Assembly: GCF_030682515.1 (NCBI RefSeq)
Contig: NZ_JAUXOD010000137.1
Coordinates: 1 to 64,000, forward strand
Source: Hoeflea sp.
GTDB lineage: Bacteria > Pseudomonadota > Alphaproteobacteria > Rhizobiales > Rhizobiaceae
Direction: 5' to 3'
Length of the DNA: 64,000 nt
In this document: positions 19,663 through 28,236 of the stretch, piece by piece
How the letters are laid out: every line of letters begins with the position of its first letter
How positions within the stretch are numbered: the stretch's first letter is position 1
Made by a program: the position numbers and the translations under genes
Notes under the pieces: generated by a model
Seen by the model: only the letters and a program-made list of their open reading frames with translations
Told to the model about the DNA's origin: nothing
Database searches by the model: none

Positions 19663-19933
19663 GCGTTCATTCCCTCGTTCGGTTTTCCGGCCAGCATCGG
19701 GTCAGGCGGATGTGCTGAGCCTCGATTGCCGCTGGCGGCAAACGTCATCAAACCGAGACAATATTCAAGCATTGTTTTTATCGATGCGGCAGTCAGTTCA
19801 CCCGCATCGTCTCCACCGCGCCGTCACCAGTTCCTTCTCCGCGCGGCAGATGATCTTCCCGGACCCGTTCGGCTCCCCCATCCGCCGGGATCCGGCTTGA
19901 AGGCCGGCGCGTCCGGCCTTCTTTTTTGACCGG
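19663..19933. other. Gap with a dyad and a plus-strand terminator lacking an annotated gene
   Basis: This gap between two minus-strand genes contains no protein gene I can support. It holds a perfect dyad TTGCCGC-TG-GCGGCAA at 19726-19741, a weaker inverted repeat ACAAT-N8-ATTGT at 19758-19775 in an AT-rich stretch, and an intrinsic terminator at 19899-19927 that is oriented for a plus-strand transcript although no plus-strand gene precedes it. A small RNA of 100-150 nt is possible. Confidence 0.45.
19899..19927 (+). terminator. Intrinsic terminator on the plus strand
   Basis: GAAGGCCGG pairs perfectly with CCGGCCTTC over a 5-base loop and is followed directly by TTTTTT. The orientation is plus. 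The nearest annotated plus-strand gene upstream ends at 18801 beyond an opposing gene, so this terminator has no obvious client; in the other direction it follows the extensin-family gene but lacks a T-run. Confidence 0.75.
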
Positions 19934-21007
19934 TCAGTCGCAGTGACGATAGCCGGCCTTGCGGGTTCTCAGATCGAAGTGGAAATGATCCTTGTGGTGC
20001 ACGTCGCTGCCCGGTCCAAGCACGGTCGTGAAATACCTGCAGCTGTCGGCCCGGATATTGTTGAGCAGGCTCTTTTCCCGGAAGGCGAACAGTCCCGGCT
20101 GCCGGACCAGGATTTCGCGGCCACTGTTCAGCGTGATCTTGCCCACGTCGATGGCATTGCCCCTGGCATGCTCCGACATCGCCGCGCCTGGACGGGAATT
20201 CATGGTGCGGCAGGAGTAGGAGGAAAGCTGGTTGATCGAGCGGACGCCCGACAGATAGCGCTTGCGCGCAGCCGGGGCGAGTTCATTCTTGACCCATTGG
20301 GCGAAAGCCTCGGTGATCTGACAATTGAGCTTTGCCGCGGGCTTGATCTCGATCCCGCCCGAAAGCTTCGTCAACTCCACCGGATACGGAATGGCGCAGC
20401 CCTTGCCGCTGCTGATTGCCGGGATGTCCCGGAACGTGACGCCGAGCCTTTTGAGGCGCTGACGGCAGGCCTTCTCCACCGCCGGCATGCCGCCCGCCCA
20501 TTGCGGCTGGTTCATCGGATTTGTGAACCTGGGCATCTGAGCGGCAAGCTGGACAGGGGACTCCTCGACTGCGACGGGCCTGTCCTCCAGATCGACCGTC
20601 CTGGGGTCCGTCGCCGGCACATTGGATCTCGAGGCAAGGCTCGGATTGTCGGTACCGATGCCGGTGACGACCGGCTGGTCGACATTGCCTTCGGGCAGCG
20701 CCGACGTCCTCTGCATCGAATCCACGCCATCGCCGACCGGATAGGCCAGCACGTTCTGCATCGGCGCATCCGGTCCGTCGGGAATGGGAAATGACTGCGT
20801 TTCGCCGAACATCGCCGTGTCGACAGGTGCGCTCATCATCGGCTGGACGGGCTCGGCGAGAATGACCGGATTGGAAGGCTCGATCGCCAGCAGGTCTCCC
20901 GGAGGCGTCATGTCGCCCGAACACCCTGCGGCCACGAGCGCCGCCGCCAGCGCCAATCCCAAGGGAACCGACCTGACGCGACCGTGTCGAGCTACGCAAA
21001 ACAACAT
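19934..21007 (-). CDS. Extensin-family putative lipoprotein
   Basis: The 357-residue protein begins with a basic, hydrophobic leader ending in a lipobox-like LVAAGCSGD, so it is likely lipid-anchored, then has a proline-rich low-complexity region to about residue 165. The C-terminal half is an extensin-like domain with CRQRLKRLGVTF, SYSCRTMN, SEHARGNAIDVG and HKDHFHFDLR. The SEHARGNAID and HFHFD motifs resemble the metal ligands of VanY/MepA-type peptidoglycan peptidases, so the protein may act on cell wall. Four conserved cysteines in the domain could form disulfides in the periplasm. It stands alone between gaps. Confidence 0.87.
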   Translation of the reverse strand: MLFCVARHGRVRSVPLGLALAAALVAAGCSGDMTPPGDLLAIEPSNPVILAEPVQPMMSAPVDTAMFGETQSFPIPDGPDAPMQNVLAYPVGDGVDSMQRTSALPEGNVDQPVVTGIGTDNPSLASRSNVPATDPRTVDLEDRPVAVEESPVQLAAQMPRFTNPMNQPQWAGGMPAVEKACRQRLKRLGVTFRDIPAISSGKGCAIPYPVELTKLSGGIEIKPAAKLNCQITEAFAQWVKNELAPAARKRYLSGVRSINQLSSYSCRTMNSRPGAAMSEHARGNAIDVGKITLNSGREILVRQPGLFAFREKSLLNNIRADSCRYFTTVLGPGSDVHHKDHFHFDLRTRKAGYRHCD

Positions 21008-21270
21008 GGACTCTTCCGATCAACCGCAAAAACAATGCTCACTATCGCAAGGAATGGTAAAGGAAGCCTGAGGACGCGCGTTTACCCCTGCGGCAAGAGT
21101 GTGGAATTGGCAGCGGCAGACAGCCTTCCCGCAGGACACTGAACGCCCGTCGGAACGACGGCGGACTGCCGCCCCTGGAGCGCGACCGGAATTTACGATG
21201 TTTCTGCGCAGAGCGGGCTTCAAAACACCGCCCCGCCCCGGTACATCTACCCTCCAACAAGGAGCAGACC

Positions 21271-21648
21271 ATGGTCAAACCGACGGGTGAACTGACATTG
21301 CGCACGCTGGCCATGCCCGCCGACGCCAATGCGGCGGGCGATATTTTCGGCGGATGGGTGATGGCGCAGATGGATCTGGCCTGCGGCATCCGCGCCGCCG
21401 AACGGGCACGGGGCCGCGTCGTCACCGCCGCCGTCAACGAAATGTCCTTCGCCATGCCGGTCAAGATCGGCGACACGCTGTGCATCTACACCGACATCGT
21501 CAAGGTCGGCCGCACCTCGATGACGCTTCTGGTCGAGGCCTGGGCGCAGCGCTATCTGTCGCCGCGGATGGACAAGGTGACCAACGCGCTGTTCGTCATG
21601 GTGGCGCTGGACGCGAGCAGCAAGCCGACGCCGCTGCCGCCCGAGTAA
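21271..21648 (+). CDS. Acyl-CoA thioesterase (YciA-like hotdog)
   Basis: The 125-residue protein shows the N-terminal hotdog signature of acyl-CoA hydrolases: LAMPADANAAGDIFGGWVMA followed by QMDLACG, then AVNEMSFAMPVKIGDTL and the strand VKVGRTSMTLLVEAW. YciA-type enzymes hydrolyse a wide range of acyl-CoAs. The start ATG is preceded by AAGGAGCAG, a good ribosome binding site. The gene stands alone and converges with the methyltransferase gene two bases away. The upstream 263 bp hold no other gene I can support. Confidence 0.93.
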   Translation: MVKPTGELTLRTLAMPADANAAGDIFGGWVMAQMDLACGIRAAERARGRVVTAAVNEMSFAMPVKIGDTLCIYTDIVKVGRTSMTLLVEAWAQRYLSPRMDKVTNALFVMVALDASSKPTPLPPE

Positions 21649-21650
21649 GG

Positions 21651-22430
21651 TCAGGCCGGGGCGGCCCCGCCCTTCATCTCATAGAGGAAGAGCCTCGTCT
21701 TGCGCCGGTCCGGCAGTTCCCAGATCTCGTCGGCCTCGACATCGGGGACGGCGAAACTGTTGGACACGAGCAGGCTGCCGGGCTTCATCTCGCCCATGGC
21801 TTTCCTGTACAGCGCGGGCATCGGTTCGGGCGACAGAAACACATAGACAATATCCTCGCCGGAAATGTCGGCCGCCCAGATGTCCTGCCGAGCGATCCGT
21901 CCGCGACCCGTGAGCTTCGACATCAGGGCCGACACCAGCCAGACCATCGGCGCCGATTCGACGCCGCAGGCGATCCGGCCTTCGCCGTCAAGCCGCCGCA
22001 CAACGCCGCCAAGGCCGGAGCCGAGATCGGTGAAGCGGGTGCCGCCGCGTTGCCGCATCAGCGACAGCAGCGCCTCGGTGGTCTGGCTGTTGGAGAGATA
22101 GAGCGGCACCCGCTCGCGCGCCGTATTGGAAAAGACAAGGTAGAGCAGCAGAAAGGCCACGCCGAACGGCCAGGCGGGCAGTTCGCCGGCATGCAGGGCG
22201 AGCGCCATGGCGGGCGGAAACCCGAGACTGATCCACACCCACCACACCGGCAGCCCGATGAGCTTCGTCACCAGGGCCGCGCCGGCGCTTTGCAGCGCCA
22301 GCGAGACCCAGAACAGCGTGCCGGCATCGATGACGCCGTGGAGCGCCAGACGCAGGGCGATCACGACCACGCCGGCGACGAGCTGGGCGATGGCCGCGCC
22401 GAGGATCGGATAGGTACGAAGTGCGCGCAT
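21651..22430 (-). CDS. Membrane-anchored class I SAM-dependent methyltransferase (FAM173-like)
   Basis: I prefer the ATG at 22430 (MRALRTYPIL), giving 259 residues. The first 110 residues form four hydrophobic segments, and the C-terminal half is a Rossmann methyltransferase with FTDLGSGLGGVVRRL (SAM motif I, near residue 140) followed by an acidic strand end (GVESAP) and VSNSFAVPD. The combination of an N-terminal membrane region with a compact methyltransferase recalls the FAM173/ATPSCKMT family of protein-lysine methyltransferases, but the resemblance is by pattern only. The target could be a membrane protein or a lipid. It converges with the thioesterase gene. Confidence 0.72.
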   Translation of the reverse strand: MRALRTYPILGAAIAQLVAGVVVIALRLALHGVIDAGTLFWVSLALQSAGAALVTKLIGLPVWWVWISLGFPPAMALALHAGELPAWPFGVAFLLLYLVFSNTARERVPLYLSNSQTTEALLSLMRQRGGTRFTDLGSGLGGVVRRLDGEGRIACGVESAPMVWLVSALMSKLTGRGRIARQDIWAADISGEDIVYVFLSPEPMPALYRKAMGEMKPGSLLVSNSFAVPDVEADEIWELPDRRKTRLFLYEMKGGAAPA

Positions 22431-22470
22431 GGCCCGTCCTGGTGGGTGAGTTTGTGGCTGCATGAAGGGC

Positions 22471-23466
22471 TCAGGCGGCCGCGGTCAAGTCTCTCGAATC
22501 GATCTCGGCGAAGGCTGCCGCGATCACCTCCGGCCCCGCCCCCGGCCGGGCCGCGTCCGTCGACAGGATCTGCCGGAACCGGCGCGCGCCGCGCACGCCC
22601 TGGAACAGCCCGACCATGTGCCGCGTGACATGGCCAAGCCGTCCGCCGGATGCCAGGTGACGGGCCGCGTAGTCCATCATCGTGTCCCGGACAAGGGTCC
22701 AGTCGGTCTCCGGCACATCCATGCCGTAAATCGTCCGGTCAACCTCGGCCAACAGCGACGCATTGTGATAGGCGGCGCGGCCCAGCATGACGCCGTCCAC
22801 ATGATTCAAATGCTCAAGGGCTTGATTCAGATCGGCAATTCCGCCATTTATCCCGATGAAAACATTGGGATATTCCTGCTTCAACCGGTACACGAGCCCA
22901 TAGTCGAGGGGCGGAATGTCGCGGTTTTCCTTGGGTGAGAGACCTTCGAGCCAGGCCTTGCGGGCATGCACCCAGACGGCGTCGGCGCCCGCCTCGACGA
23001 CCGCGCGGACGAGGTCCCGGAGCGCGACCTCGGGGTCCTGTTCGTCCACTCCGATGCGGCACTTGACCGTGACGGGAACATAGGAAGCCGCCTTCATCGC
23101 CGCCACGCAGGAGGCAACCAGCCCGGGCTCGCGCATCAGGCAGGCGCCGAACGCGCCCGATTGCACCCGGTCGGAGGGACAGCCGACATTGAGGTTGATC
23201 TCGTCATAAAAGAAGGGGACTGCAAGCCGCACCGCCTCTGCGAGCTTCTCGGGCTCCGAGCCGCCCAGCTGCAGCGCCACCGGATGCTCGGCCGCGTCAA
23301 AACCCAGCAGCCGCTCGGTATCGCCATGGATGATCCCGTCGGCCACCACCATCTCGGTGTAGAGCAGCGCCTGCCGCGACAGCTGCCGGTGAAAGAACCG
23401 GCAATGCCTGTCCGTCCAGTCGATCATCGGCGCAACGGCGAATATCTTGTCCTGCGTGCTCACCAT
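22471..23466 (-). CDS. dusA: tRNA-dihydrouridine(20/20a) synthase
   Basis: I place the start at ATG 23466 (MVSTQDKIFAVAPMIDWTD), giving 331 residues; the longer 436-residue ORF begins with sequence unlike the family. Dus motifs are all present: APMIDWTDRHCRFF for FMN binding, EMVVADGIIHGD, INLNVGCPSDRVQSGAFGAC with the catalytic cysteine near residue 105, VTVKCRIGVD and GINGGI, then GVMLGRAAYHNP-like (VMLGRAAYHNAS). DusA reduces U20/U20a in the tRNA D-loop with NADPH. Its promoter region is shared with the divergent hmgA gene over 259 bp. Confidence 0.95.
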   Translation of the reverse strand: MVSTQDKIFAVAPMIDWTDRHCRFFHRQLSRQALLYTEMVVADGIIHGDTERLLGFDAAEHPVALQLGGSEPEKLAEAVRLAVPFFYDEINLNVGCPSDRVQSGAFGACLMREPGLVASCVAAMKAASYVPVTVKCRIGVDEQDPEVALRDLVRAVVEAGADAVWVHARKAWLEGLSPKENRDIPPLDYGLVYRLKQEYPNVFIGINGGIADLNQALEHLNHVDGVMLGRAAYHNASLLAEVDRTIYGMDVPETDWTLVRDTMMDYAARHLASGGRLGHVTRHMVGLFQGVRGARRFRQILSTDAARPGAGPEVIAAAFAEIDSRDLTAAA

Positions 23467-23648
23467 GTCCTGACACATTTGACGAGGGCGTCCGACCGAC
23501 ACCATGATAGGCCATGGGGATCGGACAGAGCGGCTGTTTAGCCCATTTGCGCCTTCCATGCACCGGTTTTTACGCGGAATCAGAAGATCGGCGCGCAGGC
23601 GGGCGCTACAACTATCCCCATGAACTAGTAACATATGCAACAAATGCC

Positions 23649-23677
23649 TTGACATCGTTGCGAATGCAACAAATTCT
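23649..23677 (+). promoter_or_regulatory. hmgA promoter with operator dyad
   Basis: A perfect TTGACA -35 box (23649-23654) is followed after 17 bases by AATTCT (23672-23677). The spacer contains the dyad GTTGC-GAAT-GCAAC (23657-23670), and the sequence ATGCAACAAAT occurs twice (23635-23645 and 23664-23674). This is the classical layout for repression between -35 and -10. It lies about 50 bp before the hmgA start. Confidence 0.75.
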
Positions 23678-23725
23678 ACGAAGGCCAGACCGCGCCGGTG
23701 CGCCGGATCTAGAGGAGACCCCGCC

Positions 23726-25096
23726 ATGACCAGCCCTGCCCTGCCCCAAGGATTGATCCGCGCCGTGGACACCACGGGCACGATGCCGGGCTACATGCCC
23801 GGCTTCGGCAATGATTTCGAGACCGAGGCGCTGCCCGGCGCGCTGCCGCAGGGCCGGAACTCGCCGCAAAAATGCAATTACGGGCTCTACGGCGAACAGC
23901 TCTCCGGCACAGCCTTCACTGCACCCAGCCACCAGAACGAGCGGACCTGGTGCTACCGCATCCGCCCCTCGGTCAAGCATTCCGGCCGCTACGAGAAGAT
24001 CGCGCTGCCCTACTGGAAGTCGGCGCCCAATGTCGATCCCGACGTCATTTCGCTCGGCCAGTACCGCTGGGATCCGGTCCCCCATTCCGACGCACCGCTC
24101 ACCTGGCTCACCGGCATGCGCACCATGACGACGGCGGGCGACGTCAACACCCAGGTCGGCATGGCGAGCCACATCTATCTGGTCACGAAATCTATGGTGG
24201 ACGCGTATTTCTATTCCGCCGACAGCGAGCTGCTGATCGTGCCCCAGGAAGGCCGGCTGCGTTTCTGCACCGAGCTCGGCGTGATCGATCTGGAACCCAG
24301 CGAGATCGCCATCATCCCGCGCGGTCTGGTCTACCGGGTCGAACTCCTCGACGGTCCGGCGCGCGGCTTTGTCTGCGAGAATTACGGCCAGAAGTTCGAA
24401 TTGCCCGGGCGCGGGCCGATCGGCGCCAACTGCATGGCCAACCGCCGCGATTTCAAGACGCCGGTCGCGGCCTACGAGGACCGCGAGGTCCCCTCGGTCC
24501 TCACCATCAAGTGGTGCGGTCAGTTCCATGAGACCCGCATCGGCCATTCACCGCTCGACGTCGTCGCCTGGCACGGCAATTACGCGCCGGTCAAATACGA
24601 CATGCGCAATTACTGCCCGATCGGGGCGATCCTGTTCGACCATCCCGATCCGTCGATCTTCACCGTGCTCACCGCCCCTTCCGGCGTCCCCGGCACCGCC
24701 AACATCGATTTCGTGCTGTTCCGCGAGCGCTGGATGACCATGGAGAACACCTTCCGCCCGCCCTGGTATCACAAGAACATCATGTCCGAGCTGATGGGCA
24801 ACATCTATGGCGAATACGACGCCAAGCCGCAGGGCTTTATCCCGGGCGGGATCAGCCTGCACAACATGATGCTGCCGCACGGGCCCGACAACGAGGCCTT
24901 CGAGAAGGCCACCCACAGCGAGCTCAAGCCGCACAAGCTCGACAACACCATGTCCTTCATGTTCGAAACCCGGTTCCCGCAGCATTTGACCGCCTTCGCC
25001 GCCAACGAAGCGCCGCTGCAGGATGACTATATCGAATGCTGGGACAGTCTGGAGAAGCATTTCGACGGAACCATCGAAGGCAACTGGGGCAAGTAG
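23726..25096 (+). CDS. hmgA: Homogentisate 1,2-dioxygenase
   Basis: The 456-residue protein begins with the family hallmark [20 protein letters not shown] and continues with [30 protein letters not shown]-like ([10 protein letters not shown]), and the iron-ligand region with [20 protein letters not shown] near residue 343 and [18 protein letters not shown] near residue 377. It cleaves homogentisate to maleylacetoacetate with Fe2+ and O2 in tyrosine and phenylalanine catabolism. Start ATG 23726 is preceded by AGAGGAGACC. It heads an operon with a metallo-beta-lactamase-fold protein and an FAD monooxygenase; maleylacetoacetate isomerase and fumarylacetoacetase are not in the window. Confidence 0.97.
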   Translation: MTSPALPQGLIRAVDTTGTMPGYMPGFGNDFETEALPGALPQGRNSPQKCNYGLYGEQLSGTAFTAPSHQNERTWCYRIRPSVKHSGRYEKIALPYWKSAPNVDPDVISLGQYRWDPVPHSDAPLTWLTGMRTMTTAGDVNTQVGMASHIYLVTKSMVDAYFYSADSELLIVPQEGRLRFCTELGVIDLEPSEIAIIPRGLVYRVELLDGPARGFVCENYGQKFELPGRGPIGANCMANRRDFKTPVAAYEDREVPSVLTIKWCGQFHETRIGHSPLDVVAWHGNYAPVKYDMRNYCPIGAILFDHPDPSIFTVLTAPSGVPGTANIDFVLFRERWMTMENTFRPPWYHKNIMSELMGNIYGEYDAKPQGFIPGGISLHNMMLPHGPDNEAFEKATHSELKPHKLDNTMSFMFETRFPQHLTAFAANEAPLQDDYIECWDSLEKHFDGTIEGNWGK

Positions 25097-25100
25097 CCCA

Positions 25101-25197
25101 GCCGCCATCGGCGGCGGTCGCTCGGATCCGCCATGGATCCGGCGCGAGGTGCCAGACAGCATGTGACGGCCGCAGCGGCAGCATCCCGCCTGCGGCC
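25101..25197 (+). repeat. Three consecutive hairpins in the hmgA intercistronic gap
   Basis: The 142-bp gap after hmgA contains three inverted repeats in a row: GCCGCC-N3-GGCGGC (25101-25115), CGGATCC-N5-GGATCCG (25123-25141) and GGCCGCAG-N14-CTGCGGCC (25168-25197). None is followed by a T-run. They may set relative mRNA stability of hmgA and the downstream genes rather than stop transcription. Confidence 0.6.
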
Positions 25198-25238
25198 GAT
25201 CTGCCCGAACGGGCGAGACAACATCGAGGAACACCAAA

Positions 25239-26189
25239 ATGGCCAAGGCATTCGCGTCGCAAGGCGACATGGCAGACAAGAAGATCAGCTTCACGAAGAT
25301 CGGCGAAGGCCTCTACGCCTTCACCGCCGAGGGCGACCCGAACACCGGCGTCATCATCGGCGACGACAGCGTCATGATCGTCGAGGCGCAGGCGACGCCA
25401 CGGCTCGCGCGCAAGGTGATCGACTGCGTCCGCTCGGTCACCGACAAGCCGATCAGCCATGTGGTGCTGACCCATTACCATGCCGTGCGCGTGCTCGGCG
25501 CCTCGGCCTATGGCGCGCGCGAGATCATCATGTCCGACACCGCGGCCGCCATGGTCGAGGAGCGCGGACAGGAGGACTGGGACAGCGAATTCGGCCGCTT
25601 CCCGCGCCTGTTCCAGGGCCATGAGGAAATCCCGGGCCTGACCCGCCCGACCACCACCTTCTCGGACCAGATGACGGTCTATCTCGGCAAGCGCCGCGTC
25701 GACATCATGAAGCTCGGACGCGCCCACACCGCCGGCGACGCGGTCATCTGGGTTCCGGATGAAGAGGTGATGTTCACCGGCGACATCGTCGAATACCATT
25801 CCGCCTGCTATTGCGGCGACGGCCATTTTGCCGACTGGCCCGAAACGCTGGCCAACATCGCCGCCTTCGAGCCCAAAAGCATCGCGCCCGGACGCGGCGA
25901 CGCGCTGGTGGGCGAGGAGATGGTGGCGAGAGCGCTGGCCGCCACCGCCGATTTCGTCGAGAGCACGTACCGCCCGGTGGCGCGGATCGTGGCGCGCGGC
26001 GGCACACTCAAGGAAGCCTGGGACGCCGTGCGCGCCGCCTGCGATCCAAAATTCGCCGACTACGCCATCTACGAGCACTGCCTGCCCTTCAACGTTGCCC
26101 GCGCCTATGACGAGGCCCGCGGCATCGACACGCCCCGGATCTGGACCGCCGAGCGCGACAAGGCCATGTGGGAGGCCCTTCAGGGCTGA
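25239..26189 (+). CDS. Metallo-beta-lactamase-fold protein with an altered metal site
   Basis: The 316-residue protein has the MBL fold pattern: GLYAFTAEGDPNTGVIIGDD, VVLTHYHAVRVLGASAYG near residue 82, GRAHTAGDAVIWVP near residue 160 and MFTGDIVEYHSACY near residue 178. The usual HxHxDH motif reads HYHAVR, so the aspartate and last histidine that bind the second metal are replaced by Val and Arg, and the C-terminal PGHG reads PGRG. The first-site histidines and the bridging aspartate of TGD remain. It may therefore bind one metal only. Start ATG 25239 follows GAGGAACACC. Being between hmgA and an FAD monooxygenase, it probably acts in aromatic ring catabolism. Confidence 0.85.
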   Translation: MAKAFASQGDMADKKISFTKIGEGLYAFTAEGDPNTGVIIGDDSVMIVEAQATPRLARKVIDCVRSVTDKPISHVVLTHYHAVRVLGASAYGAREIIMSDTAAAMVEERGQEDWDSEFGRFPRLFQGHEEIPGLTRPTTTFSDQMTVYLGKRRVDIMKLGRAHTAGDAVIWVPDEEVMFTGDIVEYHSACYCGDGHFADWPETLANIAAFEPKSIAPGRGDALVGEEMVARALAATADFVESTYRPVARIVARGGTLKEAWDAVRAACDPKFADYAIYEHCLPFNVARAYDEARGIDTPRIWTAERDKAMWEALQG

Positions 26190-26220
26190 CCGGAAACAGT
26201 CCCCTGGGAGGAGGACATAT

Positions 26221-27846
26221 ATGCTGCAGGATCGCTACTCGCTGGCCTTCAGGCTCTACCCCTATCAGCGCGCCGCCGATCAGGACGCGCCCGCCCCCGT
26301 CCGCCATCAGGTGGTGGTGGGCGGCGCGGGGCCGATCGGCTTGGCCATGGCGCTCGATCTCGGCCGCCAGGGCATTCCCGTGCTGGTTCTCGACGACCAC
26401 GAGGGGATCGGCCAGGGCAGCCGCGCCATCTGCTTTTCCAAGCGGTCGCTCGAGATCGCCGACCGCTATGGCTGCGGCGACGCCATGCTCGAGAAGGGCG
26501 TCATCTGGAACGTGGGCAAGGTCTTCCACGACGACCGGCAGGTGTTCGAATTCAATCTGCTGCCCGAAGAGGGCCACAAATACCCGGCCTTCATCAACCT
26601 CCAGCAGCCCTATTTCGAGCGCTTCCTCTACGAGCAGATCGAGGCCGAGCGCGCCCGTGGCGCGCCGATCGAGATCCGCGGCAGAAACCGCATCGATGCG
26701 GTCGAGGACAGGGGCGATCACGTCGAACTGAGCGTGATGACGTCGGACGGCCCCTATGCGCTTGAAGCCCAATGGCTGATCGCCTGCGACGGCGCCAATT
26801 CGCCGATCCGCGGCATGCTTGGCCTCGACTTCGAAGGCCGCGTGTTCCAGGACAGCTTTCTGATTGCCGACATCAGGATGACATCGGCGAGTTTTCCGAC
26901 CGAACGCTGGTTCTGGTTCGAACCCTGGTTCAAGTCAGGGGCTTCGACGCTGCTGCACAAGCAGCCCGACGACATCTGGCGCGTGGATTTCCAGATCGGC
27001 TGGGATGTCGACCGCAAGGAGGAGATGAAGCCCGAGAACATCCGCCGCCGGCTCGACGCCATGCTCGGCGCGGACGTGGAGTACGACATCGTCTGGTCCT
27101 CGATCTACACTTTCCAGTGCCGGCGCATGCGCAAGTTCCACCATGGGCGGGTGGTCTTCGCCGGCGATTCGGCGCACCAGGTCTCCCCCTTCGGCGCGCG
27201 CGGCGCCAATTCCGGCATGCAGGACGTCGACAATCTCGGCTGGAAGCTCGGCCTGGTGATCAGGGGCGAGGCTCCCGAAACGCTGATCGACAGCTACAAC
27301 GAGGAGCGGATCCACGGCGCCGACGAGAACATCCTCAACTCGACGCGCGCAACCGACTTCATCACACCCAAGTCGAAGATCAGCCACATTTTCCGCAACG
27401 CGGTGCTCGATCTCGCCGAGACCCTCCCCTTCGCCCGCAGCCTCGTCAATTCGGGCCGCCTGTCGGTGCCCTGCACCTATGACGGGCTATGCCTCAACGG
27501 CCCGGACGAGCTTCCCGGCGGCCCCGCCCGCACACGCACCGGCAGCGCCTGCCCCGATGTCCCGCTGGAGGACGGCTTTCTCCTCAACCGCCTGGGCACC
27601 GGCTTCATGATCCTGACCATCGACGCCGACGCGCCCGACAGCATTGAGGAAGACGGGATCACCGCCCTCCGCCTCCCGCTTGCCCTAAAGGATGACCCGA
27701 CCGGCGCGCTCACGGACCGCTATCTCGGCAGTTCGCGGTCCGCCGTCTACCTCATCCGGCCCGACCAGCATGTCGCCGCGCGCTGGCAGCGATATGATGA
27801 GGGCGCCCTGCGCAAGGCCCTGCGCACAGCCTGCGGAAAGGACTGA
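26221..27846 (+). CDS. FAD-dependent aromatic monooxygenase (MhpA/PheA-TfdB-like)
   Basis: The start ATG 26221 follows GGGAGGAGGACATAT, an excellent ribosome binding site, and gives 541 residues; the longer track ORF overlaps the upstream gene and is wrong. Residues 30-60 hold the FAD dinucleotide motif VVVGGAGPIGLAMALDL, then a DGANSPIR segment near residue 195 and the second FAD motif VVFAGDSAHQVSPFGARGAN near residue 312. The C-terminus (from about 430) forms the thioredoxin-like domain of phenol-hydroxylase-type flavoproteins. It should hydroxylate an aromatic ring using NAD(P)H and O2. Its place after hmgA suggests it makes homogentisate or a related hydroquinone from an unknown phenol. 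Confidence 0.88.
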   Translation: MLQDRYSLAFRLYPYQRAADQDAPAPVRHQVVVGGAGPIGLAMALDLGRQGIPVLVLDDHEGIGQGSRAICFSKRSLEIADRYGCGDAMLEKGVIWNVGKVFHDDRQVFEFNLLPEEGHKYPAFINLQQPYFERFLYEQIEAERARGAPIEIRGRNRIDAVEDRGDHVELSVMTSDGPYALEAQWLIACDGANSPIRGMLGLDFEGRVFQDSFLIADIRMTSASFPTERWFWFEPWFKSGASTLLHKQPDDIWRVDFQIGWDVDRKEEMKPENIRRRLDAMLGADVEYDIVWSSIYTFQCRRMRKFHHGRVVFAGDSAHQVSPFGARGANSGMQDVDNLGWKLGLVIRGEAPETLIDSYNEERIHGADENILNSTRATDFITPKSKISHIFRNAVLDLAETLPFARSLVNSGRLSVPCTYDGLCLNGPDELPGGPARTRTGSACPDVPLEDGFLLNRLGTGFMILTIDADAPDSIEEDGITALRLPLALKDDPTGALTDRYLGSSRSAVYLIRPDQHVAARWQRYDEGALRKALRTACGKD

Positions 27847-27849
27847 ACC

Positions 27850-28047
27850 ATGGCCAAGCTCCTGACCTCGCTCAACATCGCCGCCCCGGACGAATTCTAC
27901 GAGCGGCTGATCCGCGCCCATGAGGGCCTGTCAGAGGAGGAAAGCGCTTCCTTCAACGCCCGGCTGATCCTGATCCTCGCCAATCACGTCGGCGACGCAG
28001 AGGTGTTGGCCGAGGCGTTGCAGACCGCCCGCAAGCCCGCGCCCTGA
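27850..28047 (+). CDS. DUF2783 domain-containing small protein
   Basis: This 65-residue acidic protein starts three bases after the monooxygenase stop, so it is surely cotranscribed. Its sequence (LNIAAPDEFYERLIRAHEGL, then SFNARLILILANHVGD) is the DUF2783 pattern, a family of 60-70 residues found almost only beside this type of FAD monooxygenase in Alpha- and Betaproteobacteria. It is helical and soluble without a signal peptide. An accessory or stabilising role for the monooxygenase is a reasonable guess but no function is known. Confidence 0.85.
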   Translation: MAKLLTSLNIAAPDEFYERLIRAHEGLSEEESASFNARLILILANHVGDAEVLAEALQTARKPAP

Positions 28048-28185
28048 CTGGCCGACTAAACCTCCATCCACGCCTGATCCCTCCGGCAGCGCCCGCGCGC
28101 CAGCCTCGCCTGCGTGCGGACCCACGGTGCAACCGCGACCCCCGAACGCGGGACCAGTGTTTGTCCGCACGGCCCGCTTTGCCGG

Positions 28186-28210
28186 GGAACCAGTTTCGCC
28201 AGCAGGCGTT
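28186..28210 (+). promoter_or_regulatory. EcfG-type general stress promoter (first)
   Basis: GGAAC at 28186-28190 and CGTT at 28207-28210 are separated by exactly 16 bases. This is the consensus of promoters read by the alphaproteobacterial general stress sigma factor EcfG. It ends 26 bp before the start of the small gene at 28237. Confidence 0.82.
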
Positions 28211-28236
28211 GATCCCGCAAACCAGTGGAGAGAGTC

